DNA from: Aculops lycopersici
Lineage: Eukaryota; Arthropoda; Arachnida; Trombidiformes; Eriophyidae
Direction: 5' to 3'
Length of the DNA stretch: 64,000 nucleotides
NCBI GenBank assembly: GCA_015350385.1
Contig: WNKI01000001.1
Span: 10,641,707-10,705,706 of the forward strand
The first letter of the stretch is position 1; every line of letters begins with the position of its first letter. Shown here one piece after another: positions 41,792-51,379 of this stretch. Under the pieces are notes generated by a model. The model made no database searches. It had not been told where the DNA came from and saw only the letters and a program-made list of their open reading frames with translations. Both the position numbers and the translations under genes were made by a program.

Positions 41792-44358
41792 TGCCTGCTT
41801 TGATTTGTATGACAATTGTCTCGATTGAATCAATAAGAATCGAGGTCGAATTAGCATAATCATTGCATCAGTTCATCGCGTCAGGCGCTAACACAAAACA
41901 CTTGTTGCCGTCGATCGCGCCGCTTGCTCGCGCTCAGATCTGGCGACCAGCCGCAACAGGAACCTAATGAATGATTTATGACTGACTCGTCGAGTCTGTT
42001 GCAATCTATCTATCCAACTATCGGATAATCGTCATAAACTAGCAGCGACAACAAAGTCGACAACCACGATGGTGCTAGCGTTTCGGCGGTTGGATTAAAA
42101 ATTGAGTTGGAAAAATTCGTACACGAGCCAAGAGTTTCCAGATAACCAGCCGCCCTTTTGACTCCTCGGGTTTTTAGACCATTCAGTTAAAGAGCAATCT
42201 GTCTGTGTCAGTAAGTTTATTTCATTTCTGAATTTTTACTTGGTCAGTAGAGCGATGGTCACTTGACTTTCGCTCGCTTGTCAGGTGCGACGAGAAACGG
42301 ATAGAAATTTCCCATGCTTCCGCAACAAATATCGTGCGCCAGTGGCCAGCTAAACTCTATGGCCGTCCATCCGCTCGACTTCCTGCAACAGCAAACGAAA
42401 GCTAGATCTCATAAAGATGGGAACAAACTACCATTATTCGCGAGGCTTTGTTACCATTTCCGTCTACCGAGGGGCTGATAGTGAGTGTGGCTGTTGTCGA
42501 AGCACTTGTTGAGTCTGATGCAACCATTCTTGTCGTTGGAATTGAGATAACACATCTGGGCACATTGATGTGATGTAGCCACAACACGATGATGACGACG
42601 ATGACGTTATAACTAACGTCAACCTCAACCAACATTAACTCGTCATGTTCCACCGTAATCATCGCGGGAGCGTCAACAATCGCACCACATTTCGCGTCAC
42701 GGAGATAGACCCACTCGCAAGGTTGAGTAAAGTTGGGCCAATTTGACTATATAAGTTAGAAAAAGCTAGCAAAAATTTAGATGCAGAAACACGGCGACGA
42801 CTACGATAGTTGGACGGTTATTGCAGCTCCAGATTTGATTCAACAGGTTGGCCGTACGCCAAAGGTCGCGAGATTTCCATTAGCGAGGCAGTGAGAGCAA
42901 CAGCAACAGTAGTTTTAGCAGGAAAGTCGCGACACCTAACCTCATCTCATGCCAACTGTTTGAATGCTTGTCGCTAATGCAGCTTCTATTGCTGTTGTCG
43001 TTGTTGTTGCTGTATTCAAATAATCACTATAGCATAATTACAATGTTGATTTGCGCTCGCGAGTGCATGAGCAACAATTTACTGTCGCCTGTCTCTCCAG
43101 CTCTAGCCTCAATCAACTGCCTCTGCTCTCCACTAGAACACGATCTCGCCGGAGCCTCGCCGAGTCTCATCTTCGTCGCCATCGTTGATGGCTCTGTGTT
43201 TCTTTGGCTAAAAATTGGGGGAAACGTAGGGAGTAAATAGAAGCTAATGCTTGAGTCGTGAATCTAGAGAAAGCTTCCGTCGTCTTGACAGTCAATGGTA
43301 AGCTCGCCGGCGTCAGTTAATCCTGTCCTCTAGTAAACTGTACGAGGCAACAACGGCAGCGGCGGCGGCGACCTGCTGAGCATCCGGCGCACAGCTGCAC
43401 GAAGATGAACACAGCATACCGTCTACCTGTTGAATGGTCAGGGGAAGCTCCTCGGCACTAGCTTGCTGGCTCTTAAACCACTTGATCGCTGGTCATTCGT
43501 TGTTGCTACTTCCAGTCTCATAAACTTTTCAGTCAAGTTTCACTCTCTCGTCGCCTTATCTCGTTGTTGAGCTCTTAGTTTTTCAAGTAGCTGAGAGAAG
43601 AGAGGGGAGCCTTTTGAGTGGCATTTCAAATTGGACGGTGCAATTTTTCATCATGATGGATTTGAGCTTCTTCGTCTAAACAAAGAGTCGAGTCAATCTG
43701 AGGACGTCGAGTGCTTGCCGCTGAATTGGCTACTTTTACCGTCGTAGCAGCAGCCGCCGCCGCCGACGCCGCCACCGACCGAGAGGCAATGGCGTCAATG
43801 TAATTACGCGCCAATGTGAGGATAGAGGGAGACCAGCAAGCAACATGTTGGCTACTAGATTCATTAATGTGATGTAGGCTTCCGTCTCCCCAACTGGGAT
43901 CTCCTCTTGCGGAAGTGGCACTGGTGGGCATAGAATTGCAAGTACATGCAAACAAACAACCAGACGATTGCTGGTGATGTTGCTGTTGTTGCCAATTCAT
44001 CAAATCATCAAATGGCAACAGCATACACTAGCGACGACGATATTTGCATAATCTGACTAAACTCTTCTTCACTCACTCCTTTCAGGTCGATTGAGTCGAC
44101 CTCGATCAAAGGCAATAAAACTTTCTTCGAGCGCTACAACTTAAACAACAGCCACCACCGGCCGATGATCAAATCTAGAATAAGCAGATTCTATCACCTG
44201 CTCGATCACTGGCTCACTAGTTGGTTCATCGTGATCATCCATGATTGATGTGCATGAGCCAATCGGAAAAGAAGGCAAATCGAGAACAACCTGATGAGAC
44301 GCTCACCTGTCTTGTTGAGAAATTCAATTGCGGTTGGAGCAATAATCACGACTGCGGT

Positions 44359-44364
44359 TTTATT
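44359..44364 (-). promoter_or_regulatory. Polyadenylation signal for importin-7
   Basis: AATAAA starts four nt after the TAA stop at 44368-44370, so the 3' UTR must be only a few tens of nt unless another site is used. Confidence 0.55.
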
Positions 44365-44367
44365 CGA

Positions 44368-47300
44368 TTACGCCTGCTGATTAACTGCCGTAAGATTAGC
44401 CTGGGCGGCAGCAATATTAGCTTGAGCAACAGCCAAGATGGCCGAGCGTTTGTTTATGTACTCGCCGAGCTCCATTAAACGCTTTTGTTGACTCTCGTTC
44501 AAAGAAACCAATAGCATCTGGTACCAGTTCGCATCTGTTTGGCGTATTTTCTCCATGGTGTCCTTAAATAGGAAAAATTCATCAACAAATCCCTTGTCAG
44601 TATCAATCAAAGTTTCGAAGGATTCCAAGGCAGTTGGCTCACAATCCTCGTCGGGTAAACTGTCGTATTCATCTATATCACTCAAATCAGCGTCATCCGC
44701 TATATCCTCAAATTGATCATCGTCATCAGCCCCGTCGTCGGCAATCGCTGAATGCATACCAACATGATCCTGGTCGTCCTCTAGAACCTCAGCTTCATTA
44801 TCACTGTCTTCATCACAATCCTCATCGGAATCAGTTTCTGAATCTTGGTCATCCTTCTTCTCATAGGCAATCTTAAGCCGTTCACATAACGTTAGTATAG
44901 AGGGAACAATTTGATTTGCTATCTGAAAAACAATCGGAGGTCTCTTGTCGGCAGGCAACATGATAAGCGTGCAAAATCCTATTATACTCATTTTACGATC
45001 GTGCAAGCCAAACAATTCATCTAGATCCTTAAGCCATTGTGTAATGAATGAGTCAAATAGGGTGTTGGGTGGCAGGTTGCCTTGCTGCTCCAATCTTTGA
45101 AAAATTTCGAATAAAAGCTGATGATTACTGTAGAGGGTGGCGATAACTATTTGTAGCAATAAAGTTCTCAACTCGGCTGTTCCTATTTCTCGGCGCAATC
45201 TAGTTATCGCGAGCTCAACAAATGATGGGACGCAATCATTGATCTGGTCTTTGAATTGCAGAATAACAATCTCCAGTAACTTGGCGGCATAACTTTCTAG
45301 CTCTTCGTTGCCGTTCGGATCGTTAAGCATCGACTGACACATGTCGTATATGGCTCCTATATTATCACGGGTGCTTAAAAACGTTTGTGGGTCAACAGTG
45401 ATGTAATTATGTATGGGTGACATCATATCTGTAAAGTAATCTGGACCGTCTCGCTTGAAGACCATGTACAGGGTCTTGAAGCAACGCCAAGATTCTTGAC
45501 TCACGGCATCGGCGGTAATTGTTGACAGCAAAGTTGTCGCCTCCTCGTAGAGCTCCGAAATTGATTGTTCAAATATTGTTTGGATGATGTTCACAACAAT
45601 CGGCTCTAGCTTGGCGACGACTTCTTTCTTTTCGTCCATCATTGTTAGCACGGTGTCGATAGTGCTCAATACTGCCATAGCCGCGGAAATCTTTTCATCT
45701 TCCTCATTCTCACCAGCTTGTATGAGTTGGTGGAATGTTTGTGCCAGGTGAGTGGTCATATCGACGGCGATAGCATATAGATCTTCAGGGAACAAGTAAA
45801 CAATCTTTTGTAGAACTTCCATCACGTCTTCGCTCTCAGTTTGTCTGATAATCTCGACCAGCTCTAGAGTTAGTTGCTTAACGGCTGGTTTGATTATTTC
45901 TGGTGCTTTGGCTTGAGCATGCAACAAACTCTGTAGACACAGAGCAGCCTCGACCTTGACAGGCAAGTCGCGATCACTCAAGGTGCATTGTAATATTGAT
46001 TGTGTTGCCGATAACATATTATTCTGATTCTTGTACTCGATGGCTGCGAAATAATTTAGAACCCAACAGGCACGTGACTTCAAGAATCCATGAGGACACG
46101 AGAAGAGCGGAATAACATAGGTGACTATGAGTTGCTCCAGTTGTTCCTTAAACATTGGTTTCTTCAGCAGGACACTAGATATAGAGCCAACCATATGTAG
46201 AGCTCCGTCTATAGCCTTCGGATCGGCAGCAGGGTTGTTAAGGATGTTGATTACAAGGTTCATGGTCTTCTGTAGCATATTACGTCGCTTCTTACATAAG
46301 CTATGCAATAAGTTTTGCGATGCTGACACAGGTGAGACGTATTCCTCAAATATATCAAATTTCATCTTGATATATTCACGAGGGTCATTGCGCCACAATT
46401 CATCATCCTCTTTTGAGTGACACATGAGTGGAAAGATGATCTTTTCAACCACCACCATGATGTTGTTCTCAAGCATTTTCCATGTAATGGAGTGAAGGAC
46501 AGCCGTGTTTAGGTAATTGAGGGTCTGTTGCATAACACGCGGCGAAACATAATGGTTCAAGGCGTATTGGTCTAGGATTTTCGATATCGTACCCAAGACT
46601 TCCGGTGAAAACTTGACAATGTACCACTCGGCAAACTTTTTGTACTCCTTCTGAACATTGTTGGGTGATCCATAGCGCTCAAAGATGCGCGATAAGAGAT
46701 GTAAAGCCCACTTCTTACACTTCCACCAGATCAAATCAGGCCTATCCTCTGGGTCGACGTCAACTTGTACCGCATCAGGTATATCACGCTGAGCAATTGT
46801 TAAGATTAATTTCATCCATTGGCTAAATATGTCGTTGGTGATTATGGCCAAGGGTAATGAGTACTGAAGAATGGCGTGAAATGTCTTGAGAATTTGTTTT
46901 TGCAACTTGCAAGACTGTTCGCTAAGCGGATCTTTCTCGACCAATTGCTCTAGTCTTTCGCGTGTTAGCGGCAATAAGACACTAAGGGCCTCGATGAAGG
47001 GCTTCCTCTCGGTTGCATTTCGATATTCATAAATTTTAGCCAATTGATAAAAGGTCATCAAGGCACCTGACCAGGCATTTCGATCTTCAGCTGCCAAATA
47101 GAAGCGAATCTTCTCCACAACACCAGGCCACTTGTGGGGAAAGTCTGATTTAATGATTGAATTAACTATGCTAGATAGATGGATGGATAATAGACTCTGG
47201 CCACAGGTGACAATTGAATCAACGATTGCGTCGCTAATTAGTCGCTTGTCGTGATCGTGTATAATAAATTGGCTTGGATCCACTTGGCCATTGTCGCCCA

Positions 47301-47529
47301 CTAGAAGATGCCTAGTGTCCCAGTATTTGAGGACATTGTTCTTAAGATAAATCACCGCCGCTTGTCTTAGATGTAGCTCAAGTGTTTGATCTAAAACTAT
47401 GTTGAGAAGCGTAGGAGTGAAGCCAATGATCTTGTGGATACTAATGAGATTTGCCTCAGCCGGCTCGCGAACTGTTGGATCGGCGGCGGTGGTTTTTCTC
47501 AGCAAATCTAATATCCTCTCGCGATCCAT
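44368..47529 (-). CDS. IPO7: Importin-7/8 (RanBP7 family) nuclear import receptor
   Basis: The 1053-aa product is full length for IPO7/8 (about 1040) and encoded without introns. It starts with the importin-beta N-terminal domain (ILDLLRKTTAADPTVREPAEANL, LRQAAVIYLKNNVLKYW), goes on with HEAT repeats and has the acidic C-terminal cluster of the family (about 890-985: DSETDSDEDCDEDSDNEAE and later DDDDQFEDIADDADLSDIDEYD), then FETLIDTDKGFVDEFF. It carries ribosomal proteins, histone H1 and signalling proteins such as SMADs and ERK into the nucleus (Drosophila Moleskin). The start ATG is at the homologous N terminus. IPO7 and IPO8 are not separated outside vertebrates, so this is the single-copy invertebrate type. 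Confidence 0.96.
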   Translation of the reverse strand: MDRERILDLLRKTTAADPTVREPAEANLISIHKIIGFTPTLLNIVLDQTLELHLRQAAVIYLKNNVLKYWDTRHLLVGDNGQVDPSQFIIHDHDKRLISDAIVDSIVTCGQSLLSIHLSSIVNSIIKSDFPHKWPGVVEKIRFYLAAEDRNAWSGALMTFYQLAKIYEYRNATERKPFIEALSVLLPLTRERLEQLVEKDPLSEQSCKLQKQILKTFHAILQYSLPLAIITNDIFSQWMKLILTIAQRDIPDAVQVDVDPEDRPDLIWWKCKKWALHLLSRIFERYGSPNNVQKEYKKFAEWYIVKFSPEVLGTISKILDQYALNHYVSPRVMQQTLNYLNTAVLHSITWKMLENNIMVVVEKIIFPLMCHSKEDDELWRNDPREYIKMKFDIFEEYVSPVSASQNLLHSLCKKRRNMLQKTMNLVINILNNPAADPKAIDGALHMVGSISSVLLKKPMFKEQLEQLIVTYVIPLFSCPHGFLKSRACWVLNYFAAIEYKNQNNMLSATQSILQCTLSDRDLPVKVEAALCLQSLLHAQAKAPEIIKPAVKQLTLELVEIIRQTESEDVMEVLQKIVYLFPEDLYAIAVDMTTHLAQTFHQLIQAGENEEDEKISAAMAVLSTIDTVLTMMDEKKEVVAKLEPIVVNIIQTIFEQSISELYEEATTLLSTITADAVSQESWRCFKTLYMVFKRDGPDYFTDMMSPIHNYITVDPQTFLSTRDNIGAIYDMCQSMLNDPNGNEELESYAAKLLEIVILQFKDQINDCVPSFVELAITRLRREIGTAELRTLLLQIVIATLYSNHQLLFEIFQRLEQQGNLPPNTLFDSFITQWLKDLDELFGLHDRKMSIIGFCTLIMLPADKRPPIVFQIANQIVPSILTLCERLKIAYEKKDDQDSETDSDEDCDEDSDNEAEVLEDDQDHVGMHSAIADDGADDDDQFEDIADDADLSDIDEYDSLPDEDCEPTALESFETLIDTDKGFVDEFFLFKDTMEKIRQTDANWYQMLLVSLNESQQKRLMELGEYINKRSAILAVAQANIAAAQANLTAVNQQA

Positions 47530-48089
47530 ATTAGTGGTACCTAATCTAGTTGTAGTATTGTGGTGGTAGTAATAATATTGATATTGGTGTTTATATTATG
47601 TAATAGCTTATGTCTAACCTTCACTAAGATGAGCTTGAATGCTGATGAGAGCGATAGTAATCATGTAAAGAAGTTGACGACAACGACGATGATGACAAGG
47701 ATGATTATAATAATAATAACGTGATGATATAATACAAATTTGTAACGACAACGATAGAGACGACAGTAATATTCTTCTCAAGTGAATCTGTATCTCCCCA
47801 TGTGCCAACCACGGCGCGCAATACAAAACTATTTCCCCTGCCGCGAATCGGTTACTGGCCGCAACAACGCGGCAGAGACGCGTCGTCGGCTGCCGCTGTT
47901 GCAACTTGCAGGAGAGCCAACAGTAGTGGCACCAGCGTGAGTTGGCTCTGACAGCGTGCACTCGGTCTGCGGCATGGGAATTTGTAGTTCTATTTGTTTA
48001 CGTTGCATGGCGCTTCAAGCGCCGAGTTGTCGCTGCCAATCTGGCAAGCAAGACACTTTACCTTGCTGATGACAACTTTCTCTGCCCTC
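47530..48089. other. Promoter region of importin-7
   Basis: A 560-bp interval between two minus-strand genes. AT-rich trinucleotide stretches occur near 47705-47725 (ATA/ATT). No further feature is supported. Confidence 0.5.
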
Positions 48090-50963
48090 TCAACGAGGCT
48101 TATTGGCAAAGAAAGATTTAAGCTCGACAATCAATGGTGCAAATTTCTCATGATCCCTGATAGACTGTCGCAGCCAAGCTGGTAAGCCGTTCTTGATGTT
48201 TGACTTGCAAGAGTAACGTCGGTCTAGCAATACAATGGCGGCGTAATCATTCCGATGCCGGATTGCCCTACCGATGGATTGATTCACTCCCTTGATGCAT
48301 AAATTTTCGTAATAAAATTTACCTGCACTCATTAGATTAGAACTAGCACCTCTGCTAAGATCCTGACTAGGCTTACAGGTTCGATCATAATAGGAGATCT
48401 TTTGCTGCAACTCAGCCGATTTGATATTTGCATATGGTAATCCAATTATAACGACACATCTGCCCAGATCGTCATTGAAATTAATACCCTCGCTCATTTT
48501 GCCGCCAACAACGCAAAACAATAAAGCACCCCGACCCTTAGCGCGACCCTTCTCGACTGTACGCGAGTACTCGTCTAGAATCGGCTTTAAGTGACTAGTT
48601 TGCCTAGGTTCCCGAAAGACTTGCTTGCCTTTTGTCTCGATGGTTCTCAAGTAGCCCCTTTGTGTCCATCTCTTGAAACAAAATTGCTCATAATCATATG
48701 AAGGAAGGAAGCAAACCATTCCACCTGGTGTAGCTTGGGCAATGCCAACAATTGAGAGGCCAATCTCGTCTATTATCTCAAGTGAGGATCTGGTCTTAAA
48801 ACTCAACTCAAGCGGCTTGCCACTGGGACCGTGACTCAGGGCAGCGACACAAATCTGCTCACGACCAACTACATGACCACAACTGAATAGCGTTAGTCGA
48901 TCTCTTGTTATACCTAGTGGTCCAAATAAAAGATCTACAAACTCATCAAATGGTTGCATTGTTCCGCCTGCCAAGACTATGGATCTAGCTTCTTGTGCCA
49001 TTTGCATGAATTGACTCGATGGGTTCAATAGAACAAATTTCAGCCATGATGATTGAAAGTCGCCAACCACTTGATTTGTTAGTATTTTGCCGTCATGCGT
49101 CGAGTTGGTTAGTGATCTCAAAAACTCCACCAATGTGTAGATTGGATAGGAGCTCATTGTTAAATCATTCTTGTTTAGATTCTTGTTTGTTAACTTTAAA
49201 AATTCCAAGTTTGTCAACTCTGATTGCGGGGTATTTTCTTCTGATTGCTTTTTTGTTAGTTTTGGGGTTTTGTCATTGACCATTAGTTGCTTTTGTCCCG
49301 TTAATGTCTTTCTCTTCTTCTTACAAGGAGATTCACTTCTCTCACTCTCTTTCTGTACTTTCTCTTCCTCTTCTTTCGTTGGTAAACCATGCAACTCTAT
49401 CGATAGATCCAAGCTGACGTCTTGACGAAAGAACCCCAATAATTTTCGAGCGAGTTGACTTCTATGAAAGTAATCAATGAGTTTGAATACATTGAATTGC
49501 TCTATCTTGGCAGCTCCAATGAATTTTCGCACGTCTATCATAATTTCATCATTAATGGCTGTAGTTACTACATGGCTGGTGGTTTTCGTTTGATCAGCGC
49601 CAAGTGATTGATCAAGATCGACAGACTTTGGCTGCTCGTGTTCTCTCAAATGCTCTTTTGGCTCGTTGAGGAAACGTATTAGTCCTGTGATACACTTGAC
49701 TATATTCAAGACCATTGTGGCGTTCTTTGGACTCATACGGTTGCGAAACTTTTTGTAATATCTTGAGAGTATAGTATGAGATGCTAATAGTTGTTGCCCG
49801 GTGATCGGGGCGCTATGTATCGAACATATTGTTTCTAAAATGTTATGGGCTTCATCGAGTATCACAATATTATCTTTGAGGTCTAGCGAGGACGCCTTGC
49901 GCGTTTCATGATGCAACAGGTTGTTATAGGGCAACACCACGAGTTCAGCCTCAGGCACTGCCATCCGCGATGCATAGTAGGCGCAAGACCCCAGAGTCTT
50001 GCCCCGACTAGCTATATCCTCAATGTCTTGGACATGGCTGAGGATATCTTCTTTAAGCATCTGAACCTGCTTGGCTTTCGCATATGGGCATCTCTTATCC
50101 TTGTTGGTCTCCTTTTGCATTTCCATACACTTTTCGTTAATAGCACCGGGGTCTTTGAGTCGAAGGACATCCATGTTAACGCATAGGTTAGCTCTCGAAG
50201 CCAGAGGGGCGACTTTAATTGGGTTTCCCTTGTTTAAGTCGGCAAATTTTGTTTTTTTGACTTCATTTACAAACTGACTTAGCTGCGAGTGGGTTCTTGA
50301 TGCAAAATATATCTTCGGTCTCACAAAATCTTCTTCAGATACTTCGATCTTTTTCTCGATATCCCCATCATCCTCATTGGTCTGGCTCTCTTGACTTCCA
50401 AGGATATTTTTTCCCTCGTCGATAGACTTATTGAGATTGTTCGTGGGAGGTTTGTTAGTATTCAATAGTGCGGAGTAGTTCTCTAAGGGAATGTTGTGTA
50501 ATTTTGCATGCCTCCTAGCTTCATTTCTCTGTTCTACTTTGTTGATGACATCCAACTTGGCCTTGATATCTTCCATCTCCCAGGTGATATCTCTCTGTTT
50601 AGTCTGAGCCGCTATCCAATCACCTGTCTCATCCTCCTCTCTTCTGAGAGTATCGATTTTTGCTTGCAGTGCGTTACCTCGATCTTCCAATTCTTTCTTG
50701 ACCTTTACCTGATGCTCTCGCAACCAGGTGAGAGATGAGCATATTAGACTCAAAGACTTGCCAGTACCAGTGGGAGATTCCAGCAATGCAAATTTTTTGT
50801 CTTCATAAGATTTGTGAGCGACTCTCATCAAGTCAAGTTGAATTTCGTAAGGCTTGAAAGGGAAGTTGAACTCATGAATGGCTTCATCATCCTGAGATTT
50901 GATAGTGCTGTCAGCCTGTTGAACTTGTCTATCAGGTTCAACCTGATCGACTTCGATATCCAT
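48090..50963 (-). CDS. DDX11: DDX11/ChlR1 iron-sulphur DNA helicase
   Basis: The 957-aa product is a superfamily 2 XPD-like 5'-3' DNA helicase needed for sister chromatid cohesion and fork progression. It is a single exon. Landmarks: NFPFKPYEIQLDLM (Q motif), Walker A LLESPTGTGKS (about 60-70), a charged coiled coil (about 85-180), IYFASRTHSQLSQFVNEVKKT (motif Ia), the Fe-S cysteines in NLCVNMD, NEKCMEMQ, KRCPYAKA and LGSCAYYASR, the DEAH box VILDEAHNILE, motif VVLAGGTMQP, and C-terminal VVGGKMSEGINFNDDLGR and QSIGRAIRHRNDYA (motifs V and VI). Four Fe-S cysteines are visible. The length matches human DDX11 (about 970). Highly confident. Confidence 0.96.
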   Translation of the reverse strand: MDIEVDQVEPDRQVQQADSTIKSQDDEAIHEFNFPFKPYEIQLDLMRVAHKSYEDKKFALLESPTGTGKSLSLICSSLTWLREHQVKVKKELEDRGNALQAKIDTLRREEDETGDWIAAQTKQRDITWEMEDIKAKLDVINKVEQRNEARRHAKLHNIPLENYSALLNTNKPPTNNLNKSIDEGKNILGSQESQTNEDDGDIEKKIEVSEEDFVRPKIYFASRTHSQLSQFVNEVKKTKFADLNKGNPIKVAPLASRANLCVNMDVLRLKDPGAINEKCMEMQKETNKDKRCPYAKAKQVQMLKEDILSHVQDIEDIASRGKTLGSCAYYASRMAVPEAELVVLPYNNLLHHETRKASSLDLKDNIVILDEAHNILETICSIHSAPITGQQLLASHTILSRYYKKFRNRMSPKNATMVLNIVKCITGLIRFLNEPKEHLREHEQPKSVDLDQSLGADQTKTTSHVVTTAINDEIMIDVRKFIGAAKIEQFNVFKLIDYFHRSQLARKLLGFFRQDVSLDLSIELHGLPTKEEEEKVQKESERSESPCKKKRKTLTGQKQLMVNDKTPKLTKKQSEENTPQSELTNLEFLKLTNKNLNKNDLTMSSYPIYTLVEFLRSLTNSTHDGKILTNQVVGDFQSSWLKFVLLNPSSQFMQMAQEARSIVLAGGTMQPFDEFVDLLFGPLGITRDRLTLFSCGHVVGREQICVAALSHGPSGKPLELSFKTRSSLEIIDEIGLSIVGIAQATPGGMVCFLPSYDYEQFCFKRWTQRGYLRTIETKGKQVFREPRQTSHLKPILDEYSRTVEKGRAKGRGALLFCVVGGKMSEGINFNDDLGRCVVIIGLPYANIKSAELQQKISYYDRTCKPSQDLSRGASSNLMSAGKFYYENLCIKGVNQSIGRAIRHRNDYAAIVLLDRRYSCKSNIKNGLPAWLRQSIRDHEKFAPLIVELKSFFANKPR

Positions 50964-51379
50964 GTTGAGGCTGACTAGTAAAAACAGTATAATATTTGAC
51001 CTAATGAGTGGGATTAAAAATAAAATCTGGTCTGTGGGAATGTATAAAACAACAAGGGCAAAAGGAAAACAAAAATTAGAGTTGGGTTGACCGTCAGATG
51101 CACCAGCACGTGATGCCCAGTTTTTGGTGCGAGCGAGAGGAATCTAAGACACACAAAAACGAGGTGACTTGTCACTCCGTCATCATGCTAGAAATGGGCC
51201 ACTTATGAAATTGAAACAAAGATAATTAAACAAATTCAATGAAAGGGTCGTATTGTTTGTTCGATTGCTGAATTGTTTATTCATATTATTATGTGATTGG
51301 CTGACTGGTTAATTGCTGTTCTTAGCTCTACTATAAGTTGCGGAATAAAATAACAGTAGACGCAACATGTGTTAAAATA
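50964..51379. other. Intergenic region DDX11 - ABC transporter
   Basis: This is the DDX11 promoter and ABC transporter 3' UTR. AATAAA (minus) is at 51276-51281. Nothing else is supported. Confidence 0.5.
51276..51281 (-). promoter_or_regulatory. Polyadenylation signal for the ABC transporter
   Basis: AATAAA on the minus strand, 99 nt downstream of the stop codon at 51380. Confidence 0.45.

Larger units (their letters stand above)
41564..44367. other. Gene-free flank Gly-rich gene - importin-7
   Basis: 2.8 kb without a supported gene; short trinucleotide runs only. A minus-strand frame at 43626-44024 has low-complexity composition and no recognised domain. Confidence 0.5.

Noticed and set aside
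43626..44024. 132-codon minus-strand frame with Gln/His and poly-Ala stretches
   Set aside because: No recognised motif, overlapped by an equally long frame in another phase; considered non-coding without transcript evidence.
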